DNA of 64,000 nt from Nocardioides luteus (GTDB lineage: Bacteria; Actinomycetota; Actinomycetes; Propionibacteriales; Nocardioidaceae), in the NCBI RefSeq assembly GCF_000960475.2, contig NZ_JZDQ02000018.1:53244-117243 (forward strand). The letters are read 5' to 3'. Shown in pieces: positions 26,028 through 34,009 of this stretch; the stretch's first letter is position 1, and every line of letters begins with the position of its first letter. Made by a program: the position numbers and the translations under genes. The notes under the pieces were generated by a model. That model made no database searches, had not been told where the DNA came from, and worked only from the letters and a program-made list of their open reading frames with translations.

Positions 26028-26411
26028 GTGGAGTTCGTGACCCCGGAAGACCTTCCCGCGCCGGCCGGCTACAGCCACGCGGTGATCACCGACCCCGGTG
26101 CCCGGCTCGTGGTGACCTCCGGCCAGGTCGGCATCGCCGCCGACGGCACCGTGGCCGAGGGCTGGGAGGCGCAGACCCGGCAGACCTTCGTCAACCTCGG
26201 CATCGCGCTGGCCGCCGCAGGCTCGACCTGGGCGGAGGTGGTGAAGCTGACCTACTTCGTGGTCGCCACCGACGAGCTTCCGATGATCCGGTCGGTGCGC
26301 GACGAGTTCGTCGACGTCAAGCACCCGCCGGCCAGCTCGTTGGTCCAGGTCGCCGGCCTCTTCCGACCCGACGTACTCATCGAGATCGAGGCGACCGCCG
26401 CGATCCGCTGA
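26028..26411 (+). CDS. RidA family protein (enamine/imine deaminase fold)
   Basis: 127-residue YjgF/YER057c/UK114 protein starting at GTG 26028. Members of the RidA subfamily hydrolyse reactive 2-aminoacrylate. Seen: GYSHAVITDPGARLVVTSGQ and VKLTYFVVATDELPMIRSVR. The last strand reads LVQVAGLFRPDVLIEIEATA, where RidA proper has an arginine before LP and the glutamate of IEIEA. The arginine equivalent seems shifted or absent (LFRPD), so deaminase activity is uncertain. Confidence 0.87.
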   Translation: MEFVTPEDLPAPAGYSHAVITDPGARLVVTSGQVGIAADGTVAEGWEAQTRQTFVNLGIALAAAGSTWAEVVKLTYFVVATDELPMIRSVRDEFVDVKHPPASSLVQVAGLFRPDVLIEIEATAAIR

Positions 26412-26467
26412 AGCGCCCGCGGAGCGATTCCCTGCTCATACCCGGCCCGGCATGACACCATCTGCCC

Positions 26468-26569
26468 GTGACCGGCATGTCCCTCTCAGCCGACGATCCG
26501 TACGCCGTTGCCTGCCGGGCGGTCACCGACCAGCCCATCACCGGCACGATGCGGCCTGACGATGGCTGA
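26468..26569 (+). other. Possible short ORF or gene remnant
   Basis: A 33-codon frame from GTG 26468 reads VTGMSLSADDPYAVACRAVT at its start and has actinobacterial codon style. There is no ribosome-binding site and no recognised family. It may be the decayed head of a lost gene; it ends 11 bp before a large palindrome. Confidence 0.2.
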
Positions 26570-26579
26570 TCGTCGAACG

Positions 26580-26664
26580 CCGGTGTCAGAACCCCGCACT
26601 TGCGGGGTTCTGACACCGGAACTGCTGTAGGCCCTCGTCATTTCCCCGCAGTTGTGGGGTTCTG
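26580..26664. repeat. Palindromic repeat with partial second copy
   Basis: A perfect 18-bp stem (26580-26597 with 26602-26619) and a four-base loop, containing CAGAACCCCGC and its complement. A truncated copy, CCCCGCAGTTGTGGGGTTCTG split over 26644-26664, follows 24 bp later, just past the radical SAM stop. It may end both converging transcripts, but the second partial copy suggests a dispersed repeat (REP-like). Confidence 0.7.
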
Positions 26665-26674
26665 CCGATCGACC

Positions 26675-28654
26675 TCAGACGACGCTCAGTGGGAGCAGCT
26701 TCTGACCCGTGGGGCCGATCTGGATCTCGGTGTTCATCTCCGGGCAGACGCCACAGTCGTAGCAGGGGGTCCAGCGGCAGTCCTCGACCTCGATGTCCTC
26801 GCCGTCGGCGGCGGCGAGGGCGTCCTCCCAGTCGGCCCAGAGCCAGTCCTTATCGAGACCGGAGTCGAGGTGGTCCCAGGGGAGGATCTCGTCGTACTCA
26901 CGCTCGCGGGTGGTGTACCAGTCGAGGTCGACGCCGGTGCCTTCCAGACCCGCCTCCGCGGCGGCGACCCAGCGGTCGTAGGAGAAGTGCTCGCTCCAGC
27001 CGTCGAAGCGGCCGCCGTCTCGCCAGACCTGCTCGATGATCGCGCCGACGCGGCGGTCGCCGCGGGACAGCAGGCCCTCGACGATGCCGGGCTTGCCGTC
27101 GTGGTAGCGGAACCCGATGGCGCGGCCGAACTTCTTGTCGGAGCGGACCACGTCGCGCAGCTTCTGGAGGCGCTCGTCGGTGGTCTCGTGGTCGAGCTGG
27201 GAGGCCCACTGGAAGGGGGTGTGGGGCTTGGGTACGAAGCCACCGATCGAGACGGTGCAGCGGATGTCGTTGCGGCCCGAGACCTCGCGGCCCTTCGCGA
27301 TCACCTTCTTCGCCAGCTCGGCGATCTGCAGGACGTCCTCGTCGGTCTCGGTCGGCAGGCCGCACATGAAGTAGAGCTTCACCTGGCGCCAGCCGTGGGA
27401 GTACGCGGCACCGACGGTGCGGATCAGGTCCTCCTCGGTCACCATCTTGTTGATGACCTTCCGCATCCGCTCGGAGCCGCCCTCGGGGGCGAAGGTCAGG
27501 CCGGAGCGACGACCGTTGCGGGAGAACTCGTTGGCCAGGGTGATGTTGAAGGCGTCGACGCGGGTCGAGGGCAGCGAGAGCGAGACGTTGGTGCCCTCGT
27601 AGCGGTCGGCCAGGCCGGTCGCGACGTCACCGATCTCGGTGTGGTCGGCGCTCGACAGCGAGAGCAGGCCGACCTCCTCGAAGCCGGACTTCCGGATGCC
27701 GTTCTCGACCATGTCACCGATGGTGGTGATGGAGCGCTCGCGCACCGGGCGGGTGATCATCCCGGCCTGGCAGAAGCGGCAGCCGCGGGTGCAGCCGCGG
27801 AAGATCTCCACCGAGAACCGCTCGTGGACGGTCTCGGCCAAGGGCACCAGGGGGTTGCGCGGGTAGGGCCAGGCGTCGAGGTCCATCAGGGTGTGCTTGC
27901 GCACCCGCCACGGGATGTCGGGACGGTTGGGGACGACGGCCTCGATCTGGCCGTCGGCGGCGTAGTTGACGTCGTAGAACTTCGGCACGTAGACGGCCCC
28001 GGAGACGGCCAGCCGGCGCAGCAGCTCGTCGCGGCCGCCGGGGCGACCGTCCTGCTTCCACTCGCGCACGACCTCGGAGATCTTGAGCACGACCTCCTCG
28101 CCGTCACCGAGCACGGCGGCGTCGAGGAAGTCGGCGATCGGCTCGGGGTTGAACGCGGCGTGGCCGCCGGCGAGCACCACCGGGTCGTCGTCGCCACGGT
28201 CGACCGCGTGCAGCGGGATGCCGGCGAGGTCGAGGGCGTTGAGCATGTTGGTGTAGCCGAGCTCGGTCGAGAAGCTGAGCCCGAAGACGTCGAACGCCTT
28301 CACCGGACGGTGGGCGTCGACGGTGAACTGCGGGATCGGACCCTGCTCGTCGCCCTCCCGCATGATCTTCTCCAGGTCGGGCCAGACCGCGTAGGTGCGC
28401 TCGGCCGCGATCCAGTCACGCTCGTTGAGCACCTCGTAGAGGATCTGGACACCCTGGTTGGGCAGGCCGACCTCGTAGGCGTCGGGGTACATCAGCGCCC
28501 ACCGCACCTCGACCTCGTCCCACTTCTTGACGGTGGAGTTGAGCTCCCCACCGACGTACTGGATCGGCTTGGACACCAGCGCCAGGCGCGGCTCCAGCCG
28601 AGGGAAGACGGACTCAGGAACGAGGTCGCTCTGGGCGACGGTCACGATGGGCAC
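26675..28654 (-). CDS. TIGR03960 family B12-binding radical SAM protein
   Basis: 659 residues: an N-terminal B12-binding-like domain (about 40-200) and a radical SAM domain carrying the cluster motif RGCTRGCRFCQAGM (CxxxCxxC, near residue 288). Further segments GLTFAPEGGSERMRKVINKM, SIGGFVPKPHTPFQW and RCTVSIG are diagnostic. The C-terminus ends with extra cysteines in CRWTPCYDCGVCPEM, probably a second Fe-S site. The reaction is unknown; it works with the DUF2344 protein in most genomes. In this window the pair is split by five genes. Confidence 0.94.
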   Translation of the reverse strand: MPIVTVAQSDLVPESVFPRLEPRLALVSKPIQYVGGELNSTVKKWDEVEVRWALMYPDAYEVGLPNQGVQILYEVLNERDWIAAERTYAVWPDLEKIMREGDEQGPIPQFTVDAHRPVKAFDVFGLSFSTELGYTNMLNALDLAGIPLHAVDRGDDDPVVLAGGHAAFNPEPIADFLDAAVLGDGEEVVLKISEVVREWKQDGRPGGRDELLRRLAVSGAVYVPKFYDVNYAADGQIEAVVPNRPDIPWRVRKHTLMDLDAWPYPRNPLVPLAETVHERFSVEIFRGCTRGCRFCQAGMITRPVRERSITTIGDMVENGIRKSGFEEVGLLSLSSADHTEIGDVATGLADRYEGTNVSLSLPSTRVDAFNITLANEFSRNGRRSGLTFAPEGGSERMRKVINKMVTEEDLIRTVGAAYSHGWRQVKLYFMCGLPTETDEDVLQIAELAKKVIAKGREVSGRNDIRCTVSIGGFVPKPHTPFQWASQLDHETTDERLQKLRDVVRSDKKFGRAIGFRYHDGKPGIVEGLLSRGDRRVGAIIEQVWRDGGRFDGWSEHFSYDRWVAAAEAGLEGTGVDLDWYTTREREYDEILPWDHLDSGLDKDWLWADWEDALAAADGEDIEVEDCRWTPCYDCGVCPEMNTEIQIGPTGQKLLPLSVV

Positions 28655-28742
28655 CTCAAAGCTCGGGAACGATCAACCCCAAGCGTACGCCGAGCCGCGA
28701 CTCCCCGACCAAACCTCGCGCCGTGGCGGCACAATGCCGGGC

Positions 28743-29414
28743 ATGGCACTGCGTACGTGGGCGAAGGAGTTCGCGGGAGGGACCGTGTCGACGGCCATGG
28801 CCAGGCTCAACGCCCGGCATCCGTGGAGCCACAACGACCACTTCCACAGCTGGATCCTGGCGAACCTGCCGCAGCGGCGCCACGCGGCCCTGGACGTCGG
28901 CTGCGGCCGCGGTGATCTCGTGACCGCGCTGTCGCCGCGGTTCACGGCGGTCCACGGGAACGATCGCGACGAGGAGATGCGGCGACACGCCACCGCCCGC
29001 TGCGCCGGGCTGCCCAACGTCACCATCGACGGCGACCCCTGGACCGAGACCGACGGGAGGTTCGACCTGGTCACGATGATCGCCGTCCTGCACCATCTCG
29101 ACGTCGCCGGCGCGCTGGCGCAGGTGCACAGGCTCCTCGAGCCGGGCGGACGGTTCCTGGCGGTCGGGCTCGCTCCTCCGCGGAGCGCCGCGGACCACCT
29201 GTGGGATCTCGCCTCCATCATGACCAACCCGGTGATCGGCTACGTCAAGCATCCGTGGCCCTCGGCCGAGACCCCGGCCCCGCCGTTCCCCGTCAAGGAC
29301 CCGACCATGCCCCTCGACGACCTGCGCGAGATCGTCCTCGACGTCATGCCCGGCGCCACGATCCGGCGCCGCCTGGGCTTCCGGCACACCATCGCCTGGA
29401 CCAAACCGGACTAG
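28743..29414 (+). CDS. Class I SAM-dependent methyltransferase
   Basis: About 223 residues. SAM-binding motif I is LDVGCGRGDLV, the acidic loop is VHGNDRDEEM, and motif IV lies in FDLVTMIAVLHHLDVAGAL; the Methyltransf_11/23 fold is clear. The N-terminus WAKEFAGGTVSTAMARLNAR and the closing IRRRLGFRHTIAWTK are seen in a small actinobacterial subgroup of unknown substrate. ATG 28743 is used; 28734 is an alternative. Divergent from the radical SAM gene (88 bp) and convergent with the first subtilisin. Confidence 0.85.
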   Translation: MALRTWAKEFAGGTVSTAMARLNARHPWSHNDHFHSWILANLPQRRHAALDVGCGRGDLVTALSPRFTAVHGNDRDEEMRRHATARCAGLPNVTIDGDPWTETDGRFDLVTMIAVLHHLDVAGALAQVHRLLEPGGRFLAVGLAPPRSAADHLWDLASIMTNPVIGYVKHPWPSAETPAPPFPVKDPTMPLDDLREIVLDVMPGATIRRRLGFRHTIAWTKPD

Positions 29415-29427
29415 CGGGGTGGAAATG

Positions 29428-29464
29428 GTCGTGGGGGCCGCCCCTCCCGGACGGCCCCCACGAC
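29428..29464. terminator. Bidirectional terminator hairpin
   Basis: Perfect 13-bp stem (29428-29440 with 29452-29464) with an 11-base loop, centred between the methyltransferase stop and the subtilisin stop. Confidence 0.85.
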
Positions 29465-29483
29465 CTCAGTTCAGAGCCTCAGC

Positions 29484-30701
29484 TCAGAACACCGTGCTGA
29501 GCAGCAGGTTCGGCGAACCGGTGCCCGGGTTGGTGACCACGTCCGGGGTGGCGGCGCCGGTCAGGCCCTCGGCGACCTCGGCCGGGGTGGCCGAGGGGTT
29601 CGCCTCGAGGTAGAGCGCGGCAGCGCCGGTGACGTGAGGGGTCGCCATCGACGTACCGGAGATGGTGTTGGTCGAGCCGTCGTTCCAGGCCGAAGTGATG
29701 TCGACGCCCGGAGCGAAGATGTCGAGGCACTCACCGGTGTTGGAGAAGTCCGCGGCGGTGTCGGTGTCGTCGGTGGCACCGACGGTGATCGCCTCCGGAA
29801 CGGCAGCCGGCGAGGAACCGCAGGCGTCGGAGCTCTCGTTGCCAGCCGCGACGGCGTAGGTCACGCCGTCGGCGATCGAGGCCTGGACGGCCGCGTCGAG
29901 CGCGGCGTCGTTGCCGCCACCGAGCGACATGTTGGCCACGGCCGGGCCGTCGGTGTGGTTCTCGGTGACCCACTCGATGCCGGCGACGACACCCTCGGTG
30001 GTGCCGGAGCCCTGGTCGTCGAGGACACGGACCGGAACGATCGTGGCCTCCTTGGCCAGACCGTAGGTGGTGCCGGCGACGGTGCCGGCGACGTGGGTGC
30101 CGTGGCCGTTGCCGTCGGTCGGGTCGGAGTCGCCGTCGACGGCGTCGAAGCCCTCACCGATCCGGCCGCTGAACTCGGAGTGGTCGGTCGCGACACCGGT
30201 GTCGATGATGTAGGCGGTCACGCCCGCACCGGTCTGGTCGTAGTGGTAGTTCTTGTCGAGCGGCAGCGCGGCCTGGTCGACGCGGTCGAGGCCCCAGGTC
30301 GGGTCGGCCTGGTCACCCTGGGTGGTGTAGCGGTGGTTGGCCTGCACGTAGGCGACGTCCGGGTTGTTGCGGACCTCGGCGAGCGCGTCCTTGTCGAGCG
30401 TGGCGGAGAAGCCGTTGAACGCCGTGTTGTAGACCTCCCGTACGTCGCCACCGGCGTCACGGGCGTCGCTGCGCACCGACTTGGCCTCGGACGCTGCCAT
30501 GTCGCTGCCGCCCTGCTTCTTCATCACGACGATGTACTGACCCTCGATCGCGGTCGAGGCGTCCGCCCCGCGCAGCGGTGCCGGACCGTCCGCGGCGCCC
30601 GCCGGGACGGTGAAGGCGATCGCCGATGCTGCTGCTCCGACAGCAACGGCAGAGATGACTGCCGGCGCCTTGATGGCACGGTTCTTCATGGTTCGGTTCA
30701 C
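29484..30701 (-). CDS. Secreted subtilisin-like serine protease (S8 family)
   Basis: About 405 residues from GTG 30701, which has GGGAG upstream; ATG 30689 is possible. A signal peptide ends near AGAADG, an I9-type propeptide (YIVVMKKQGG to VAYVQANHRY) follows, then the catalytic domain with Asp in IIDTGVATDHSEFSG, His in [10 protein letters not shown] and Ser in [12 protein letters not shown]. This is the extracellular proteinase K/aqualysin type, self-activating after export. It lies downstream of, and is paralogous to, the next S8 gene, and lacks that gene's C-terminal domain. Both genes share an upstream sequence block. Confidence 0.95.
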   Translation of the reverse strand: MNRTMKNRAIKAPAVISAVAVGAAASAIAFTVPAGAADGPAPLRGADASTAIEGQYIVVMKKQGGSDMAASEAKSVRSDARDAGGDVREVYNTAFNGFSATLDKDALAEVRNNPDVAYVQANHRYTTQGDQADPTWGLDRVDQAALPLDKNYHYDQTGAGVTAYIIDTGVATDHSEFSGRIGEGFDAVDGDSDPTDGNGHGTHVAGTVAGTTYGLAKEATIVPVRVLDDQGSGTTEGVVAGIEWVTENHTDGPAVANMSLGGGNDAALDAAVQASIADGVTYAVAAGNESSDACGSSPAAVPEAITVGATDDTDTAADFSNTGECLDIFAPGVDITSAWNDGSTNTISGTSMATPHVTGAAALYLEANPSATPAEVAEGLTGAATPDVVTNPGTGSPNLLLSTVF

Positions 30702-30792
30702 GAACTGACTCCCGTCATCGTGCGGCCCTGTAGGACCGCTGCGAACGCCCTGCGCCCTCCCTGTGGCCGCAGCCCGAAGCGTTCGGCCAACC

Positions 30793-30851
30793 ACGTAATC
30801 ACGTTACGTCGGGCACGTAACGACCCAACTCTTCGCATTGCAGCAACGTGC
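30793..30851 (-). promoter_or_regulatory. Conserved upstream block of the first subtilisin gene
   Basis: TTCGCATTGCAGCAACGTGC (plus-strand reading, 30832-30851) matches the block upstream of the second subtilisin at 18 of 20 positions. It is followed after 31 bp by ACGTAATC (30793-30800), also shared. ACGTAA or ACGTTACGT boxes recur between them. The site lies about 90-150 bp before the start codon. Role (operator or promoter) is inference. Confidence 0.5.
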
Positions 30852-30914
30852 ACGCAACGAAGGTGAACACCTATAAACAGACCATAAACAAGGCAGGAAA
30901 ATTGCCCTGACACC

Positions 30915-30957
30915 ACCACGCCGGGCCGCCCGCATTACGCGAGCGACCCGGCGTGGT
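30915..30957 (-). terminator. Terminator hairpin after the second subtilisin gene
   Basis: Perfect 11-bp stem (30915-30925 with 30947-30957), 26 bases past the stop codon. Confidence 0.75.
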
Positions 30958-30982
30958 CAGGCCGTCAGATCAAGCGACCGGA

Positions 30983-32683
30983 TCAGGCGATGGAGGTGTC
31001 GTCGATCAGGAAGCTGGTCCCGAGCGAGGAGTCCTCGGTGCCGGTGAACGTCAGCGTGACCGTGCTGCCTGCGTACGAACCCAGCGAGAACGACTTCAAC
31101 GCATAGGAGGAGCTCGCATTGAGGTTCGAGTACGTCGCCAGGGTGGTCGAGCCGATCTTGACGGTCAGCTTGTCGTAGGCCGTCGAGGTGGTCGTCTCGT
31201 TGGTGATCACCCGCAGGTAGAACGACAGCGTCTTGCCGGTCGTGGGCAGGGTGACCGACTGCGAGAGCGTGTCGGTGTGGGTCGAGCCGTAGCCGTTCAG
31301 CCACGCCTTGTAGGAACCCGTACGCGCCGGGGCGCTGCTCGAGTTGTCGATGACGCCCGAGGAGGCGCTCCAACCGGTCGCGCCCGATTCGAAGCCCGGG
31401 TTGACCAGCAGGTTCCCGGTGGTCGGCGGGTCGGTCGGCGTGGTGCCGCCGCCCTCGAGCGAGTAGAGCAGGCGGTTGGGCGAGCCGGTGCCCGGCGAGG
31501 TGACGACACCGGTCGTGGCGTTGGAGGTGATCCACGACTGGACCGTCGCCGGCGTGGCCGAGGTGTGGGCCGCCAGGTAGAGGGCCGCGGCGCCCGCGAC
31601 GTGCGGGGTCGCCATCGACGTACCGGAGATGGTGTTGGTCGCCGTCGTCGAGGTGTACCACGAGGAGGTGATGCTCGAGCCCGGGGCGAAGACGTCCACG
31701 ACCGAGCCGTAGTTGGAGAACGACGAGCGCGCGTCGGAGCTGGTGGTCGAGCCCACGGTGATCGCGTTGGCGACCCGCGCCGGCGAGTAGTTGGACGCGT
31801 TGGCGTTGTCGTTGCCGGCCGCGACGGCGTACGTCACCCCGTCGGCGATCGAGCTGTTCACCGCCGCGTCGAGCGAGGACGAGGCCCCGCCACCCAGCGA
31901 CATGTTGGCGACCGCCGGACCCGAGGTGTGGTTGGAGGTGACCCAGTTGATGCCCGCGATGACACCGGAGTCGGTGCCGGACCCCTGGGCGTCGAGGACA
32001 CGGACCGGCACCAGGGTGACGCCCTTGGCCACACCGTAGGTCGAGCCGCCGACGGTGCCGGCGACGTGGGTGCCGTGACCGTTCTCGTCGGTCGTGGAGG
32101 ACCCGACGGAGTAGTAGCCCGAGGCGACCCGCCCGCTGAACTGGGTGTGGGTCGAGAGGATGCCGGTGTCGATGATGTAGGCGGTGACGCCCGACCCGGT
32201 CTGGTCGTAGTGGTAGGAGTTGCTCAGCGGCAGGTTGCGCTGGTCGATCCGGTCGATGCCCCAGGTCGGGTTGGACTGGTCACCGGTCGCCTTGACGACC
32301 CCGTCGGCCTCGACGTAGTCGACGGCCGGGTCGCTGCGCACCTCGGCCAGGGCGGCGTCCGACAGCGTCGCCGCGAAGCCGTTGATCGCCGCGTCGTAGG
32401 TGAACTTCACCTTGCCGCCGGCATCCTCGGCCTTGCTGCGGACGGCGGCGTTGTCGCTCTTCGCCGAGGCGCGGAAGCCGTTGCCGGCCTTGGCCTGATC
32501 CTTCATCACGACGATGTACTGACCATCGATGGCGTTCGCCTTCTCGGCACCGATCAGCGGTGCCGGAGTGTCGGCCGCGCCGGCGGGGCCGGACAGCGCC
32601 AGGATGGTGGTGGCAGCGCCGACGGCTGTGGCGGTCGCTGCGACCAGCGCGCCGAGGCGCTGGGTTCTGTGGGGTCGGTTCAC
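30983..32683 (-). CDS. Secreted subtilisin-like serine protease with C-terminal jelly-roll domain
   Basis: About 566 residues from GTG 32683 with GGGAG eight bases before it. Signal peptide to about AGAADT, I9 propeptide ([12 protein letters not shown] onward), catalytic domain with Asp in [15 protein letters not shown], His in [10 protein letters not shown] and Ser in [12 protein letters not shown]. After a Gly/Thr/Pro linker comes a domain of about 140 residues ([15 protein letters not shown] to [10 protein letters not shown]) resembling carbohydrate-binding or pre-peptidase C-terminal jelly rolls, which would tether the enzyme to a substrate surface. Tandem paralogue of the 29484-30701 gene. 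Confidence 0.94.
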   Translation of the reverse strand: MNRPHRTQRLGALVAATATAVGAATTILALSGPAGAADTPAPLIGAEKANAIDGQYIVVMKDQAKAGNGFRASAKSDNAAVRSKAEDAGGKVKFTYDAAINGFAATLSDAALAEVRSDPAVDYVEADGVVKATGDQSNPTWGIDRIDQRNLPLSNSYHYDQTGSGVTAYIIDTGILSTHTQFSGRVASGYYSVGSSTTDENGHGTHVAGTVGGSTYGVAKGVTLVPVRVLDAQGSGTDSGVIAGINWVTSNHTSGPAVANMSLGGGASSSLDAAVNSSIADGVTYAVAAGNDNANASNYSPARVANAITVGSTTSSDARSSFSNYGSVVDVFAPGSSITSSWYTSTTATNTISGTSMATPHVAGAAALYLAAHTSATPATVQSWITSNATTGVVTSPGTGSPNRLLYSLEGGGTTPTDPPTTGNLLVNPGFESGATGWSASSGVIDNSSSAPARTGSYKAWLNGYGSTHTDTLSQSVTLPTTGKTLSFYLRVITNETTTSTAYDKLTVKIGSTTLATYSNLNASSSYALKSFSLGSYAGSTVTLTFTGTEDSSLGTSFLIDDTSIA

Positions 32684-32764
32684 GATTACTGCTCCCGTCG
32701 TCAAGCAGCCTCTGGTTGAGGGCCGCAAGGGGTCACAGATGCCCTGTGGGGCAACCGGGAGGGA

Positions 32765-32822
32765 ACGTAATCGAGTTTACTGACGATGAAACGCGACATC
32801 TTTTCGCACTGCAGCAACCTGC
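32765..32822 (-). promoter_or_regulatory. Conserved upstream block of the second subtilisin gene, inside rodA
   Basis: TTCGCACTGCAGCAACCTGC (plus-strand reading, 32803-32822) and, 30 bp away, ACGTAATC (32765-32772) mirror the first subtilisin's upstream block. Most of it lies within the last 16 codons of rodA, so coding and regulatory information overlap. Confidence 0.5.
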
Positions 32823-34000
32823 AGGCGGTCGCGCGAGCGGAGGTCCTGGAGTGGTCCGGACCGGTCCAGACCGGTGCGCCGCGACCGGGCCGAGATACCG
32901 AGCAGGAGACCCACCGCCAGCAGCGCCGCGATCATCGAGGAACCACCGTAGGAGAGCAACGGTAGCGGCACCCCGGTGACGGGCATGATGCCCAGGCACA
33001 TGCCGATGTTCTGGAAGCTCTGGATGCCGAGCCAGCACACGATGCCGGCCGCGGCGACCCTCCCGAAGAGGTCGTCGGTGCGCGCCGCGATCCGCAGTCC
33101 GCGCCACAGCACGACGCCGATCAGGCCGATCACGAGCAACGAGCCGACCAGCCCGAGCTCCTCCCCCACGACCGTGAAGATGAAGTCGGTGTGCTGCTCG
33201 GGGACGAAGCCCGCGCGGGCCTGCGATCCCTGGAACAGCCCCTGGCCGAAGATGCCGCCGTCACCGATCGCGATCCGGGCCTGCTGGACGTTGTAGCCGG
33301 CACCGCGAGGGTCCAGCGACGGATCGGTGAACGCCATGAACCGGTGGATCTGGTATTCCTTCAGCACCCCGGTCGCGACCACCGTCGTGGCGCCCGCCAG
33401 ACCGGTCAGCGCCAGCAGCGCCAGCCAGCGCCGTGGTGTCCCCGCGGCCGCGAGCACGCAGAAGACCGTCACGCCGAGCACCAGCGTGGTGCCGAGGTCG
33501 GGCTGGAGCAGGACGAGCACGATCGGCACCGCCGCGACCAGGATCATCGCGACCACGTCGCCCAGCGACACCCGGGCCTGCCAGCGGCCCTCGCTGCGCT
33601 CGGCGAGGACCAGTGCCATCGCGATGACCACGGCGAGCTTCGCCAGCTCCGAGGGCTGGACCTGCACCGGCCCGAGGGTCACCCACGACTTCGACCCGTT
33701 GATCGTCGAGCCCATCACGAGCACCAGCACCAGGCCGACGATCGCGCCGAGGTAGACCACCGGTGTCAGCATCCGCACCCAGCGGTGGTTGGTCGCGACC
33801 ACGCCCACCATCAGCACCAGCCCGACGGCCACGTTGATGATCTGTTTGCGCAGGTAGGCGGTGGTGTCGCCGCCGGTGAGCGCGTCCCGGTGGACGGTCG
33901 CCGACCAGACGAACAGCACCGACAGCGACACCAGGACCAGGACCGCGCCGAGGAGGACCAGGTCGATGCGGCGTACGAAGGCCATCACGTCGTTCTTCAT
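32777..34000 (-). CDS. rodA: Rod-shape SEDS peptidoglycan glycosyltransferase RodA
   Basis: 407 residues, FtsW/RodA/SpoVE family, polymerising lipid II during cell elongation with the class B PBP. About ten transmembrane helices; the family signatures GAGYNVQQARIAIGDGGIFG, FVPEQHTDFIFTVVGEELG and GVPLPLLSYGGSSM are all seen. It starts ten bases after the pbp2 stop, and the partnership is the standard elongasome pair. The C-terminal tail overlaps the regulatory block of the downstream protease. Confidence 0.96.
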   Translation of the reverse strand: MKNDVMAFVRRIDLVLLGAVLVLVSLSVLFVWSATVHRDALTGGDTTAYLRKQIINVAVGLVLMVGVVATNHRWVRMLTPVVYLGAIVGLVLVLVMGSTINGSKSWVTLGPVQVQPSELAKLAVVIAMALVLAERSEGRWQARVSLGDVVAMILVAAVPIVLVLLQPDLGTTLVLGVTVFCVLAAAGTPRRWLALLALTGLAGATTVVATGVLKEYQIHRFMAFTDPSLDPRGAGYNVQQARIAIGDGGIFGQGLFQGSQARAGFVPEQHTDFIFTVVGEELGLVGSLLVIGLIGVVLWRGLRIAARTDDLFGRVAAAGIVCWLGIQSFQNIGMCLGIMPVTGVPLPLLSYGGSSMIAALLAVGLLLGISARSRRTGLDRSGPLQDLRSRDRLQVAAVRKDVAFHRQ

Positions 34001-34009
34001 GCCTGCACC

